Positions 12,341-23,442 of a DNA stretch of 64,000 nt are shown here, one piece after another. The stretch's first letter is position 1, and each line of letters begins with the position of its first letter. The stretch spans positions 372,001 to 436,000 of the forward strand of contig MU385862.1 in assembly GCA_022497145.1 (NCBI GenBank). Reading direction: 5' to 3'. The notes beneath the pieces were generated by a model, which made no database searches, was not told the origin of the DNA, and was given only the letters and a program-made list of their open reading frames with translations. A program made the position numbers and the translations under genes. Source of the DNA: Rostrohypoxylon terebratum (Eukaryota; Ascomycota; Sordariomycetes; Xylariales; Hypoxylaceae).

Positions 12341-13598
12341 GATGGATGATGGATGGTGGATGGACGATGGCGCGCACTCAAATGTGTGCGAGCAGTGTTG
12401 TTAAGATAATAGAAGGGAGTGGAATTGCCCTTAATTCTTGCCCTTATGCAACCTTGAAACTAGGCACCCGAGGCTGATATCGAGCAATGCCTGATAAGCA
12501 CAGCAAGCAGCAAGACACGTTCGTCTTGGCCACGTAGAATAGACTGGGGCGCAATGACGCCGTCCTTAATGACGTCAAATTTGGAGATTCAAACGTATTC
12601 CAAGCTCGCCTTACAAAATCTACCATCAGCAGATTCAGCAATGCGATACTTAATTCTTTTGTTTTGTAAGAAAAACAAAAGAAAAAAAATACGCGCGATT
12701 GTGGAAAAAAAGTATTAAGGTGGGGAGAATAATTAATTGTGTTGATGGAAGAGTTCAAGTGGAAATCTGGTTGCAGTGGCAACAACAAAATAAAGCTAAG
12801 GTCACTCTGTACTACATTAAATCTTGGCTCCACCCTTGCCGAGCAGGTCAGGCAGACAGGCAGGTGTAAGTTCCGCGAGTTCCAGCGACGGAAGAATATC
12901 GGGAAATACCAGGTAATCAGGTAACATCTACGTTTCCTCTCAGCCAATCATATTCAATGTTTGTACTAATAATTAAATACCTGGTATGAAGTATATATAT
13001 TACTAGTATATGTACATGGATCTGTTTAGGCACCATCACCAAAAGGAGACATTTTGATGTTGGTTGGAGAAAGAGCATCCATTCTAACAGAAACAGAATG
13101 ATGTTGACAGTTAAGATTTGATAAATTGTATTTTCCAGGTACCTATCTTCAGTTGGGTATTTCCATCATTCGTATCATGGATATTAATATCAAACTACTG
13201 TACTACCTACTATGTAGTGTAAATGTCCTAATGCCGTAACACGTACCACATAAATACAATAGTACAACCTTTATGCTATTGCCTCCCAAATGTCCCTGGT
13301 ATCTTGTACTCAGGTCATGATGCTATATGTATACTCTGGCAATGATCGCCTCCCTCCTTGATGACCTACAGTTCTACATTCCCCAATCATTTGTGACAAT
13401 ACATTCGTGTAGCTTTCATTAGGTAACTAGCTAGGGATGGTTCATGTTATATTCCTCCCAGTACTATATGTCGAGTCGCCAGGTGCTTTCTATCAATGAG
13501 CCAAGCCGCGGCGCCAGTAGGATAAAGACCAAACCAACATACTAACTTTTAGTGATCAAAAATAGCCACGACTCTCGGCCTTGACCTTGCCGCTAATG
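12341..13598. other. intergenic region upstream of SRC1 and downstream of nuc-1
   Basis: Both neighbours are on the minus strand, so the part near 12341-12950 is the SRC1 promoter side. It holds a perfect CRE palindrome (12570-12577) and a CCAAT box near 12943. The ORF at 12444-12947 (-) has no recognisable domain and is rejected. The remainder is AT-rich with no gene seen. Confidence 0.6.
12570..12577. promoter_or_regulatory. CRE/ATF-type palindrome TGACGTCA upstream of SRC1
   Basis: Perfect 8-bp TGACGTCA palindrome, the consensus for ATF/CREB-type bZIP factors, located about 230 bp upstream of the SRC1 start codon. A related TGACGC lies just beside it near 12555. The match is seen directly; regulation of SRC1 by it is inferred from position. 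Confidence 0.45.
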
Positions 13599-15694
13599 TC
13601 AACTCATCGTCGCTTTCTCTTCGAGCTTCTTCTCCGCTTCGTCTGCTCTCTTATTCGCTTCCGCTATTTCTTGTTGTAGTTGCTTGATGTAAACGATTGC
13701 CAACTCCACCGTGCTAGCTTTGCTGTTTGGTGCGTTGGACTGTTTGCCGTCTTTCTTGTCTCCACTCCCGCCTTCTCCGTCACCCTCACTCAAGTCCTTG
13801 GCTACGCTTTTCGGTAACAAAGTCGCAATCTCCTGGAGTGCTGAGTTGATACGATTCCGGCGGCCTTGTTCTGCTATCTTGTGCGAAGTTCGTTTCGAGG
13901 TCAGATTGGTGGATAATTCGCTCGGGTACGAAACACCGGGCACTGTGTTTCCCTCTAGAATGTTTTGGTAGTTTGATTTAGATGCCAATAATCTCGAAGC
14001 GGTATCTTCGGCGGACAAACCAGGTGTTCCTGGAAGCAAAGGCTTGATATTTGGCGATATTTTTGGTCGAAGAGCTGGTGATACTGAACTGATACTGGCC
14101 CTCTTCTTAGGCCCTCTTGGTGCTATGAGCGGGGTTTTCCTCGGGTTGGGCGTTCCGGATTTAGGAGTAAGTGAAGGACTTTGAGTTGCCGACGCCGTTG
14201 CCGAATGTGTGGGTTTGGGGAGGGCCGGAGATAGAAGGGGTTGGAAATTAGACGCCTTTGCCGTCTCGACTTCAGGGGTTGATTTCGTCGATTGTTGAGT
14301 ATCAAGCGAGGGAAGATCGGGTTTAGAGAAATTGACGGATTCGGGAAGCTCAAAGCTTTCTATATGTTCAGAGCCACTCTGCTCGGGATGGTTCGCGTCG
14401 GCCGACTTGCTCTTTGGCGAAATCCTAAATAACGAGGCTGGGGTTGCAGGCGACGGTTTTCCGGCTAAAGAGCCAGGTAATGCTAAAGGTGCTGCGTTGC
14501 CGTTGGTCTGGCTGGTCTGCGGTTGAATGTACGGAGACTGCCTAGCTGAACGGGGAGGAGGAAGTGGCGGAGGTGGCATATCAGAAAGTGCTTCTGGAGA
14601 CACTGATGCATTCTCCGACTCCTCTGTAGACGTTGCCGAGACTGATTTCGGTTTCGGTGGATTTTCCGAACTCTCGGCAAGAGATTCCGTCAACTCGCTT
14701 AGTGCCTGGGCGTTCATGATGGGAGTTGAAGCAGTCTTCCGTCTTTGCGGTTTCGTGATCGGGGACTGGCGAACATTTGGTTTCCTCACCTTAGTGGCAT
14801 TATTCTTACGGACCTTCTTTGATAAGTTCGCCGTGTTGTTGGTAGCTGGCGAGGGTTCAATTTCCATTTCCACGGGGGAATTGGTGGTTTGACCCGAGTT
14901 TCTGTGGTCGAAACTCGTCGACTCGTTTTGCGCATGTAGCGCCGGTGATGTCAAGGGACTAAAGTAAGGTCCCGAGTGAGTAAATGCAGGGTCGACTGGG
15001 AAATGGGGCTCTAGGGGTGTCACAGCAGGAGACACCAGCGGAGTAAATGCCATCTACTAGACGGTTAGCGAATGAAGTTTTCGAAATGGAGGGGCCAACT
15101 TGCGTCTTGTTGCTCCTTGAGGTGATATCCATCAAACATGCCTGAGGAATGCGCCTGGTCTTGTTGCGCAAAAAATTGATTTGCGGCCTGTATCTCGAGG
15201 CTCTGCGGGGTTGGAGGCACCATATTTCGTTGCTGAGCGTAGAAGGCGGCTTGTTGTTCGTGGAACTGTCTCTGTTGCTCTGCAAGCTGCCTTCTTTGCT
15301 GCTGAAGCCTCTGCTGCTGTAGAAACTGGATCTGCGCATCTATCTCGGATATAGGATCAGAGGGTGTGTGATGTGGAGGCATCATCTGCGACGGTATTCC
15401 TGAGTGATTTGGAGCGGATGTCATCGGGGACATCTGGTTCTGCTGTCCCATATCGTTTCTTGCAATGATTGTCGGGACGTTCGAATTACTCATAGGAGTG
15501 TCTATGGAGTCGCCATGTTGTTGGTGCATCATCGAGGTGCCATTACTGTTCCCGAAGTCTTGGAAATCAAATTGTAGACCGTCCCCCAAATTAGACATCC
15601 CGCCCATCTCGAGGAATTGTTGGAAATCATCTTCGCCTGCCGAAGACAGTGTCTGATCCTGCCCGTTCCAGGCGCCCGGGTCCATCATGGCCAT
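13599..15694 (-). CDS. nuc-1: bHLH phosphate-regulation transcription factor NUC-1/Pho4-type
   Basis: Activator of the phosphate-starvation regulon that binds CACGTG E-boxes. Exon 1 is 15694-15104 (197 codons), exon 2 is 15053-13599 (484 codons), total about 681 aa. The 50-bp intron (15054-15103) has a GC donor (GCAAGT), CTAAC branch and TAG acceptor; phase 0 on both sides fits this and no GT donor keeps the frame. Exon 1 carries a Gln-rich coiled stretch (LQQQRLQQQRRQLAEQQRQF). The centre is Ser/Pro-rich and disordered, with SPALxPK-like motifs. The bHLH lies at about 584-670: basic part KRTSHKIAEQGRRNRIN has the Pho4-type His/Glu/Arg contacts, the loop is long and charged (SEGDGEGGSGDKKDGK), and helix 2 (STVELAIVYIKQLQQEIAEA) runs into a short coiled coil. 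These match NUC-1/Pho4/PalcA. In Neurospora its nuclear entry is held back by the PREG-PGOV cyclin-CDK pair; that is known for the family, not seen here. Confidence 0.92.
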
Positions 15695-18333
15695 ATTTAG
15701 GAAAGAAAGGTCGTTAAACCGTTCACCAAAAAAGCAAAAAAGGTGTATAAAGGTGTATTAATTGCCAAGGTTGGGATCGAAATCGCAAACGCCAAAAATG
15801 GTAGTTTCTCGGTGAAAAGCCAGTATGCCCGAATTAATTATTCTATATTCTACCACCACTCTTTGATTGCTCAATATCGCGTCACTATGGTAGCTGTCGT
15901 TGATACTGCGGTCGCGCAGCGTGAAACGAAGGATTTGATCAACACATCTCTGGGAGAGGAAGCAAATTCGTGCGCGGGAGGAGAAGTTGGCGGTTTCTGC
16001 CGAAAAGCGCACTAGGAAAGACTCGCAAGCTGCTCTATTATGGGCGATTCAGGAATTTCAGGTATTATTCAGGTATGAAGTCGCAGACCGAGTTAGAATA
16101 GAGAAGCTAAGGACTAGGCGCGGTGTCAAAATAGTAGGATTACTTAGTATGAAACTTCATTCAATCCAGCATAATACTTTGAACGATAGCAAGTTTCTCG
16201 AGCTTTGGATGCCAGGTAACTTTGACTCCCGACGGCGAGCTCCAGAAAAAAAAGACGGCGAAGACAGGACGGAAGAGTATATGCGAGAGAAGATGGTGGG
16301 GGAAAAGTCGCATTGGGACGAGTTTACTGGTCAGCCACGACGTGCAGGGTTTCAGAGAGGGGGGTCCACGCAATAAAAATGGACTAGTCTGGGTTAGTCT
16401 GGTTAGTCAAGATGGGAAAGGACCAGGATTATTTTGGTTATTTTGGTTATTTTCCCTCTAAGGCTGCCTGGGTTAGGCTTGGGTTAGTGAAAGTTGAACC
16501 GTTCGCAGTGACCAGGTGACGGTCTCTGCGCCAGCCGGAGGGGTGCACATGCATTTTACAAGGCCAAGGCCCAGAACTTCCTCCCCGCTCCCTGCTCCTT
16601 CCTCTGTAAATACAGGATGTTACAGTGTTTCGTAGCACAAAATGCAATGCATCCCATAGCCCATAGTTGAACCCATAGTACAGCATAGGACCATAGGTAC
16701 TAGGTAGTTAAGCCCACAGACAGCACTGAGTGGACCTATCGATTTATAGAGGGATCCATCCATTAACATCGACATTAACGACTTCAAGGTTTGAACATCC
16801 ACCACAACATTCATCCATACCTAGGTACCTAGTAGGACCTAGGTAGGTAGCGGTCAAATGCTGAGACACCAAAGCAGCGGCATCGGGTTTTATTTTTTTT
16901 ATCTCAATCTAATCTATTACCCCTCTCATATGTATATATACATACTTGTATACATACCTACGTATTCTCGTCTTTTTCTTTACCTAGTATCGTCATCTCC
17001 GTCATCTCCATCCTCCACGACACGAAAAAAACAAACGTCACGGGTCGCACATGAATACGCAAGGGTTCCAAGGTTGTCTCACGCCTACCAACCCTCCGAG
17101 GATTCCTTCACAGTTCTGACAGCGTCGGTCTGATTCGGTGACATCCGCTGTCAGTAGCTTGACCTCGCTCGAAATTCGGATTAGTGAACTAAGGCAGCTA
17201 GGACTGAAAATTGGAAAATTTCTACTTTTCAAAACTCTTAAAAACCCCACTGCTCGGTCGCTTTTGCTAGGGACCCTTAGGGGGCATGTTCATAATAGTA
17301 CGTAAAAGAAACGACTTTTCCAGCTGGGACCCGTCCTGCTCCGTACCTAGTGTGCTATGTAGGCTTCTACAATATCCATTCCTCCATTCCAACAACTACG
17401 CAGTACAGCGGATATGCGGATATTGTTTCGATGGAACGGTACCTACATAGGTATGCATGCATACTAGGTATATATTCATGGATAGCTACCATAGCTCTTC
17501 TAAGCTCTCTATAATATGCTGAGCTAGATTATGACGGGTAGGTTCCCCGTGAAGCCTCCGACACTTTCTGCACTCCTACACAGCAGATCCGGTGCACATC
17601 CAGCTGACGTCTCTCACCTTTAGGACCCTCACCCATAAAAGAGGCTCGTAAAGTACAGGCCACACCCATCTCTTCCAAGGTGGGGGTCGGTGGCGGTTGA
17701 CCATCCACAATGGGAAGCCGGGAAGCGAGGACAAGCGGGGAATCTAATAAACGGTTCTGTGATGAGAGAATCCTTGACCGGCTTGCCCAAATAGATCAGA
17801 TCCTAGATCGTCCGTTTTTCGCAGGAGATCCACTACGAATTCATCGGTCTTACCCATCGTACAGGGTCAAATTCCCGGACGTCGCGCATTTGTAAAGTTT
17901 CACTTCAGTACTGACTATATAGGCAATAGAAAACTCGAGACTTAGAAAGAATGCGAGACGACGATGAATTTTTCAATAATAGTTGAGAAATTAGACCGAA
18001 AGAGCTGAATAGGTAAGCGGGTCTTCGTAAGCCATCCAATAAGTTGTTGCTTGTACCACCACTTTAGCCATCGGCGAACCATTCAGAATTAGTCGATCGG
18101 TCCCGATGGTCTACGGGTCAGTCTATACTCTATACATTAGTTGTCAAGCCGGGTTATTCATTCCCTCGGGAATCTGTCAACTGCATTATTCATTAGCTGA
18201 TTGGGTAGTTCGTGGACCTGTAATTGTAGCAAGTTAACTTGCCCGTTGGTTCATCAACGAGTTGGTACTCAGAACCCATTCTAAGGAAATCGAAACAAAT
18301 TCGCTTGCTAACGGGGTACTTAGTACACATTCT
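15695..18333. other. intergenic region upstream of nuc-1
   Basis: No gene could be supported. TACCTAGGTA-type palindromes cluster at 16690-16710 and 16818-16850. A 61-codon ORF at 17710-17895 (+) starts in a good ATG context (CCACAATGGG) but has no recognisable domain and no splice partner that I could find. The ORF at 15987-16376 (+) is random-looking and rejected. Confidence 0.55.
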
Positions 18334-19330
18334 TTACTCTTTTCCTTCAGTGACCACCTTTTCAACGGCTTCCATTCTCTTGACAGCCTCTGATATCCGC
18401 CCGCGAGTAACACCTTCAAGCTTCAAGCTCTCAGCATCAGCGGCAATCTCACCAAGCCGTTTCTTCCAAAATTCCCACCTCTTGATACCAAATTGAGGGA
18501 TATCTTCACCACAAAGTGAGCCCGTCTCGCAGGCGGGGTCCGACTCTACTTCCTCAGTGATAAACTCGCGAATGGTGTCTGCGCAATGGAGAAGCCATTC
18601 ACACGCTATCCATACACGACAGTCTTGCACGGCTCCTTTCAGGGGTCGCTCTTCGAGCGCGCCCCGAATTTGCCAGAGGGTAGGAATCATCAAGGGAGCC
18701 CATGACGGTCCCGTAAGCCGAGCAGCGAACGAGATCTGATTTTTCCAAATCTTGATTTGTGCTTCAGTCATCGTGTCAGCCGTCTCTTGAGTTAGATCTC
18801 CATCATTTATATAGCTCCCATCTGTGCAGAGCCCAAGTTAGTGTTAGCCTAGCTTAACGGACTCTCGAAGAAGCGCAGGTTTCAGTCTCATACCTTCCCA
18901 ACTTTCCCTCATGCATATTGACAGATAGGGAAGACTTTCCCAAAGCGCGCTGTTCTGTTTACGACATATCTCGTTAGCTTCGATACAGCGTTCAAGATCA
19001 TAGGTTTGCTCGATGACTTACTGGTCCACGTATATGACCTTCTCGTTGGCGAAGACTGTCTACCGCGTGGACTAGGCTGTCTTGCCATGGATGATCAGGT
19101 GGGATGTAGCGGGATAGTTTTATTACCACCTCCCATACATGGTAAATAGAGCAAGGCTCGTCCTTATTTAGAAGTGGTGTTGTACAGACAAATACGATGT
19201 CCCCGGCAAGCTTGGCGCCAATCAGTTTTGGTTCGGCTGGGTACTGGAGAGTGCCCTTGAGCATATGGTAGATCTCTGGCTCATTTTCAAAAAGCTTGTC
19301 GTCCTCTAGCTCTTTGAAATCGAGTTCCAT
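18334..19330 (-). CDS. DUF3632-family protein, three exons
   Basis: Function unknown; the family is restricted to fungi. Exon 1 is 19330-19022, intron 67 bp (GTAAGT, branch GCTAACG, acceptor AACAG), exon 2 is 18954-18894, intron 72 bp (GTATGA to GCACAG), exon 3 is 18821-18334. Phases 0 and 1 match across both introns and the joined protein is about 285 aa, a normal family length. Exon 1 has the acidic start MELDFKELEDDKLFENEPE and the helix around WEVVIKLSRYIPPDHPWQD. Exon 2 gives NSALWESLPYLSICMRESW, and exon 3 carries FAARLTGPSWAPLMIPTLWQ and a C-terminal Glu/Lys-rich helix. This W-containing helical pattern is what points to DUF3632. The open frame extends upstream to 19546, but MELDF is the natural start. 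Soluble, no signal peptide. Confidence 0.75.
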
Positions 19331-20296
19331 TTTGATATGTCGCTTGTAGCGAAAAGTGTGGAATTTCGAGATTGGAAATCGCGGAGTATGCGCTAAGATA
19401 TGATAGTAGGGAAATGTGTTTTCAACCTTAAGTTTAGTGAGTAAAAGTCGGTAGTAGTTGATAGTGTTAAAATAAGGAAAATAGGGGATGGCTTGTGAAT
19501 TTGAAGATAAGCAAACTAGGCGGATGCGGGGTATTAAGTTGATCATCGATTATTGATCGTGGAATTTTATGAATCATACAGCAAACGCTGGGATTTAAAA
19601 CACAAAACCAACACTTGGATGCCTCTGAGGCGAAGCAAAATTCCGCCTATCATCATTTAGAGTAGAAGCGCTTCTTTATGGTCAAAGGTGATGGATGTGG
19701 TCCACCATAAGCGCCGTCGATCCGGTCTCTCGGGTCACTATCTAATATCTATAGCCGCTCGGGTTGGGTTGTATAGTACTAGATACCTAGGTATATGAAT
19801 AGCCAATCAAATGATCCTTTGTTTAAGCTTGTTCAAAGAACTCACAATCGTTCTGAAACATCCCAGGACCCAGGTATACTACCTAGTTTTGGTAGATATT
19901 TTAAAAATCATATCGCGGGGATGTTCTTCCCCTAGCCACCAACAAGAATGACCAAAGCGTCACGCTCGATGTTGGCATTTTTATAATGCAGTCAAGTCCA
20001 TTGGTTCTCGTGGATTATAATGACCCGTGCTAGTGTTTGATCCGAGTAATTGGGAATTACAAACCTCAAAATAACCACAGCGCACTTTAGCACAGCTCAG
20101 GAGCTCAACCATGGCCGAAGATAAAAGCCAGGTAGAGCTCGTAAGAATGAGCAGTGATAGGGGTTTTTGGGTTTTCTACATACCACTACAATTCATACCA
20201 CTACAATTTCAACACAAGTTTTGATTATCTTAGTAGTTAATTCCAATCTTCTTGAATCTTCCTAGGGGAGAGAATAGTCCTCGTTACGATAACACA
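19331..20296. other. intergenic region, divergent promoter
   Basis: Lies between the starts of the minus-strand DUF3632 gene and the plus-strand RNase-like frame, so it probably holds both promoters. An ATG at 20111 opens ten codons before a GTAAGA donor, but no downstream acceptor joins it to the next frame in phase. A CCTAGGTA palindrome sits near 19786. Nothing else seen. Confidence 0.5.
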
Positions 20297-20871
20297 ATGG
20301 CTTCAAGTTCCAACATGGGCAGTAATATGCCTAACTCGGATCAGGCCCCACCAGGACATACACCCGCTCGACGTGCGCCGACAGATTCATCTTATGTACC
20401 TATGTCCTATGTCTCCTACACACGTATTGCATTAACCATATTCTAATATTGGCCTAGTATGACTTTGATGGTGTCCCTTATGACGCTGATGAGCCAAACT
20501 CCGCCACTTGGATGTACGCCCGGGATGCGAGAGCGCAGCAGGCTGGTCTAGCGACGGCCCAGACGAAAGGAAAATACCCTTCGAAATTTAGGAATTTCGA
20601 TAAGCTCTAACTTTCGACACCTGGGACTCCGGACCCGGTCCGCCAAAACAAACCTGTGTGGCTCCACCATCCCCTCATACCGGGAACCACGAATACCTAT
20701 ACCTCCGGCCCACCCGGAGCCGTCCGAAATGTATACACCGAGGGTAACACGAACAAGTTTGATGTAATGCACCACGACCCTAGGCTCGGTCTCTCAGGGG
20801 GTGGACATGGTAAATTCGCACTTTCGCACTATCATCCAGCGGTCGAGGCGCAAAGTCGCAATCAAAGATAG
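20297..20871 (+). pseudogene. guanyl-RNase (N1/T1)-like reading frame interrupted by an in-frame TAA
   Basis: Exon 1 starts at an ideal context (AACACAATGGC, 20297) and ends at 20395; a 62-bp GTACCT...CCTAG intron joins phase 0 to 20458. The frame then meets TAA at 20608-20610 but remains open in exactly the same frame for another 86 codons to TAG at 20871. The part before the stop ends with KYPSKFRNFDKL and the part after it contains NTYTSGPPGAVRNVY and FDVMHHDPRL. These line up with the order of fungal RNase T1 landmarks: YPHxYxN, SGGSPGxDRVVF and VITHTG. The Arg and last His positions are kept, while the His of YPH is Ser and the catalytic Glu site looks altered. No signal peptide is visible. 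The stop is one C-to-T change away from a Gln codon. It may be an 83-aa truncated gene or a pseudogene. The RNase-fold assignment is my inference from motif order. Confidence 0.5.
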
Positions 20872-21667
20872 TTGATATCACGAGAAGGAGGGTATCTTTT
20901 CTTGTATCACCGGGCAGGCTTGAAGATATGAGAAATGGTCTTTTGAATGTGACGATACGACATGTTGTTCAAGGCGCATTTGGTGAATAAGCGGCAATCT
21001 GTGGGATTTAGAGGAACTTGGTGTTTTTACTTGGTACAGCGAACGACTGATTCCAACTTGTATTATATAATTGGTAGGGAGAACAACAGCCCTGGTAAAT
21101 AATCTAGTAACTAGTATTGAAACTTGAAGAAACAAACACTGGAAGCTACGAGGAACTTGATGATTTAGTGTATTGAAGATCTGAAGTAGATGAGCCAATC
21201 ATATCACTAGCCGGAGATCTCATATCCCGCATTATATAATATGTCTCACTTCTATGGGACATTCATCCAACATGTACATATGAAGGGTACACCTTAGTAA
21301 TTGGACTCCGCTAGTATTTTTTTCCCCAAAACTAGCTGCATGATTCGAGTATACTGAAATCTGCCGAAAAGACCGTATTTAGGTAAAAATTCATCAAAGG
21401 TACCTAGCTACCTAGCTAAACTTGACAAATGCAATACCTAGTACGAAGTATGTATAGATTATCACATGTGGCTTGCAAGGATTAATCGATTTGAGTGGGG
21501 GCACGCATAAACGCATTATGTAACTAGTCCGGTACGGGAAATCTCCATCTCCATCGGATAGCTGCTTACCTTCTTGGGAATTTTACCTTAAGGCTTACAC
21601 ACCTCGTCAGCCTCAACATCGTCACGGGGGTTGGTTGGCGCCATCCCTTGTTCCCCTTCCGACCAGA
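20872..21667. other. intergenic region upstream of uba4
   Basis: No supported gene; the ORF at 20878-21198 (-) lacks any family signal. CCTAG palindromes occur near 21402-21420. The last 100 bp act as the uba4 leader; a TTG-initiated extension of the uba4 frame (21635) was not adopted because ATG at 21668 is available. Confidence 0.5.
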
Positions 21668-23134
21668 ATGGACTCGATACCAGATAAAGCTGAGCAGCTC
21701 CGTCACAAGATCACGCAGGTTGAGAAAGAGCTCCAAGATCTGCGAAGGCAACTATCTGAACTTGAGTCATCTACCGTTGATCCAAAATTAGATCAAGGGT
21801 CCGGCTCAACATTAGACCATAACCAAGTTGCTAAGACTGTACCGGGGTGGAGGTGGCCTTTGAAAGAGGAAGAATACTCTCGTTATGGCCGTCAGCTTAT
21901 CCTGCCTACGGTCGGCATTAAAGGCCAACTGAACCTCAAATCCAGCGCAGTATTGATAGTTGGTTCCGGGGGGCTAGGATGTCCAGCAGCTGCTTACCTA
22001 GCAGGCGCAGGTGTTGGTACTCTCGGTGTCGTCGACGGAGACACCGTGGAAGTCTCTAATCTGCATCGCCAGATCGCACATAGCACTTCGAGGGTTGGCA
22101 CGATGAAGGTAGACAGCTTAGTCGAGTACTGCCGAGGACTTAATCCGGAAGTGACGTACATCCCCCATCGGGGACATCTTACACCCCAAAATGCTGAAAA
22201 CATCGTTTCCAAGTACGACTTGGTTCTTGACTGCACAGATCATCCGACGTCTAGGTACTTGATATCTGACATCTGCGTTTTGCTGCAGAAGACGCTCGTC
22301 TCCGCGTCTGCTCTACGGACGGATGGACAGTTGATTGTCCTGAATAACCCACCAGCAGCTCAAGGGTCCACGGATGGCGGTCCATGCTACCGTTGTGTCT
22401 TTCCCAAGCCACCTCCCGCTGACAGCGTGGTCAGCTGTGGCGAAGGCGGCATATTGGGCCCGGTCGTGGGTGTAATGGGCGTGTTACAAGCTCTTGAAGC
22501 TATCAAACTAATTTCTGCCGGACTCGGGAAAGAAGCAGATTCGATAACAAGAGGATTAGCCGCGCCTAGCCTACTCTTATTCTCGGCCACTTCTGCCACG
22601 CCGTTCCGATCTATTAGGATGAGAAGCAGGAGACCTAATTGTTTTGCCTGTTCTTCCGGTTCGACTTTAACTCTAGAAGAGCTTAAGTCTGGGTCGTTGG
22701 ATTACGTCCAGTTTTGTGGGGCGACTTCGCCAGTCAACGTCCTGAAGCCCGACGAAAGAATTACTGCCACAGAGTATAACAATATTTTAGCAGAACAGCC
22801 CGATAGGAAACACTTGCTACTGGATGTCCGGGAAAAAGAACATTTCAATATTGGGAGTATACCGGGCGCGATCAACGTGCCATTCTCAACATTGCAGACT
22901 CGTAGCAAGTCGACAACAAGTGACGAAAATTCGAGGCCAGAATACATCCCAGAGTCACTCCCTGCCCATGCACCGATATACGTCATCTGTCGGGTAGGCA
23001 ACGATTCGCAATTAGTAACTCAGAGGTTGAAAGAAATGGGCCTAGATGGGGACGGAGGACGCTTCGTGGGCGATATCAAAGGTGGTATGCTTGCCTGGAA
23101 ACACGAAGTCGACAATACAATGCCTTTCACATAG
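21668..23134 (+). CDS. uba4: adenylyltransferase and sulfurtransferase Uba4 (MOCS3/CnxF family)
   Basis: E1-like enzyme that adenylates and thiocarboxylates Urm1 for tRNA wobble-uridine thiolation and urmylation; in fungi such as Aspergillus (CnxF) it also serves molybdopterin synthase. 488 aa, single exon. Residues 1-45 form a short coiled coil (EQLRHKITQVEKELQDLRRQL). The ThiF/MoeB domain has the nucleotide loop GSGGLGC starting at Gly99, the motif DGDTVEVSNLHRQ, a zinc site of two Cys pairs (C240/C243 in CYRC and C325/C328 in CFAC) and the candidate thioester cysteine C257 (VVSCGEGG). The C-terminal rhodanese domain (about 375-485) holds LLDVREKEHFNIGSIPGAIN and the persulfide loop CRVGNDS with active Cys441. 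All catalytic residues are present and length is normal. It is convergent with pam17, 308 bp away. Confidence 0.95.
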   Translation: MDSIPDKAEQLRHKITQVEKELQDLRRQLSELESSTVDPKLDQGSGSTLDHNQVAKTVPGWRWPLKEEEYSRYGRQLILPTVGIKGQLNLKSSAVLIVGSGGLGCPAAAYLAGAGVGTLGVVDGDTVEVSNLHRQIAHSTSRVGTMKVDSLVEYCRGLNPEVTYIPHRGHLTPQNAENIVSKYDLVLDCTDHPTSRYLISDICVLLQKTLVSASALRTDGQLIVLNNPPAAQGSTDGGPCYRCVFPKPPPADSVVSCGEGGILGPVVGVMGVLQALEAIKLISAGLGKEADSITRGLAAPSLLLFSATSATPFRSIRMRSRRPNCFACSSGSTLTLEELKSGSLDYVQFCGATSPVNVLKPDERITATEYNNILAEQPDRKHLLLDVREKEHFNIGSIPGAINVPFSTLQTRSKSTTSDENSRPEYIPESLPAHAPIYVICRVGNDSQLVTQRLKEMGLDGDGGRFVGDIKGGMLAWKHEVDNTMPFT

Positions 23135-23442
23135 CATAATATACCCCAGCATGATATACCCCGCAATAAATATAACAGTCCAATAGGTACCAAATACGGA
23201 AGAGAGATTCCATTAAATCATGCCCGTTCCTGCTGCTGTTGATACATAGGAGGGAGAGTACCCGTACCGAACGCCAGTCATTCGTTTCTGCAGCTTTTGC
23301 TTTTTGTGGTGATGTGTACCTTCTCGACAACACACCGACAACCTTGTACAAGTGCCAAGGTACCTGAGTTGCATGTTCCCTTCCTTGTCTTCTCATCCAC
23401 GTTACCTAGTCGATCTCCGAAAATCCCCTTAGCTACTAGCCT

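Noticed and set aside
12444..12947. 167-codon minus-strand ORF upstream of SRC1
   Set aside because: No domain, poor start context, lies in the promoter with CRE and CCAAT elements.
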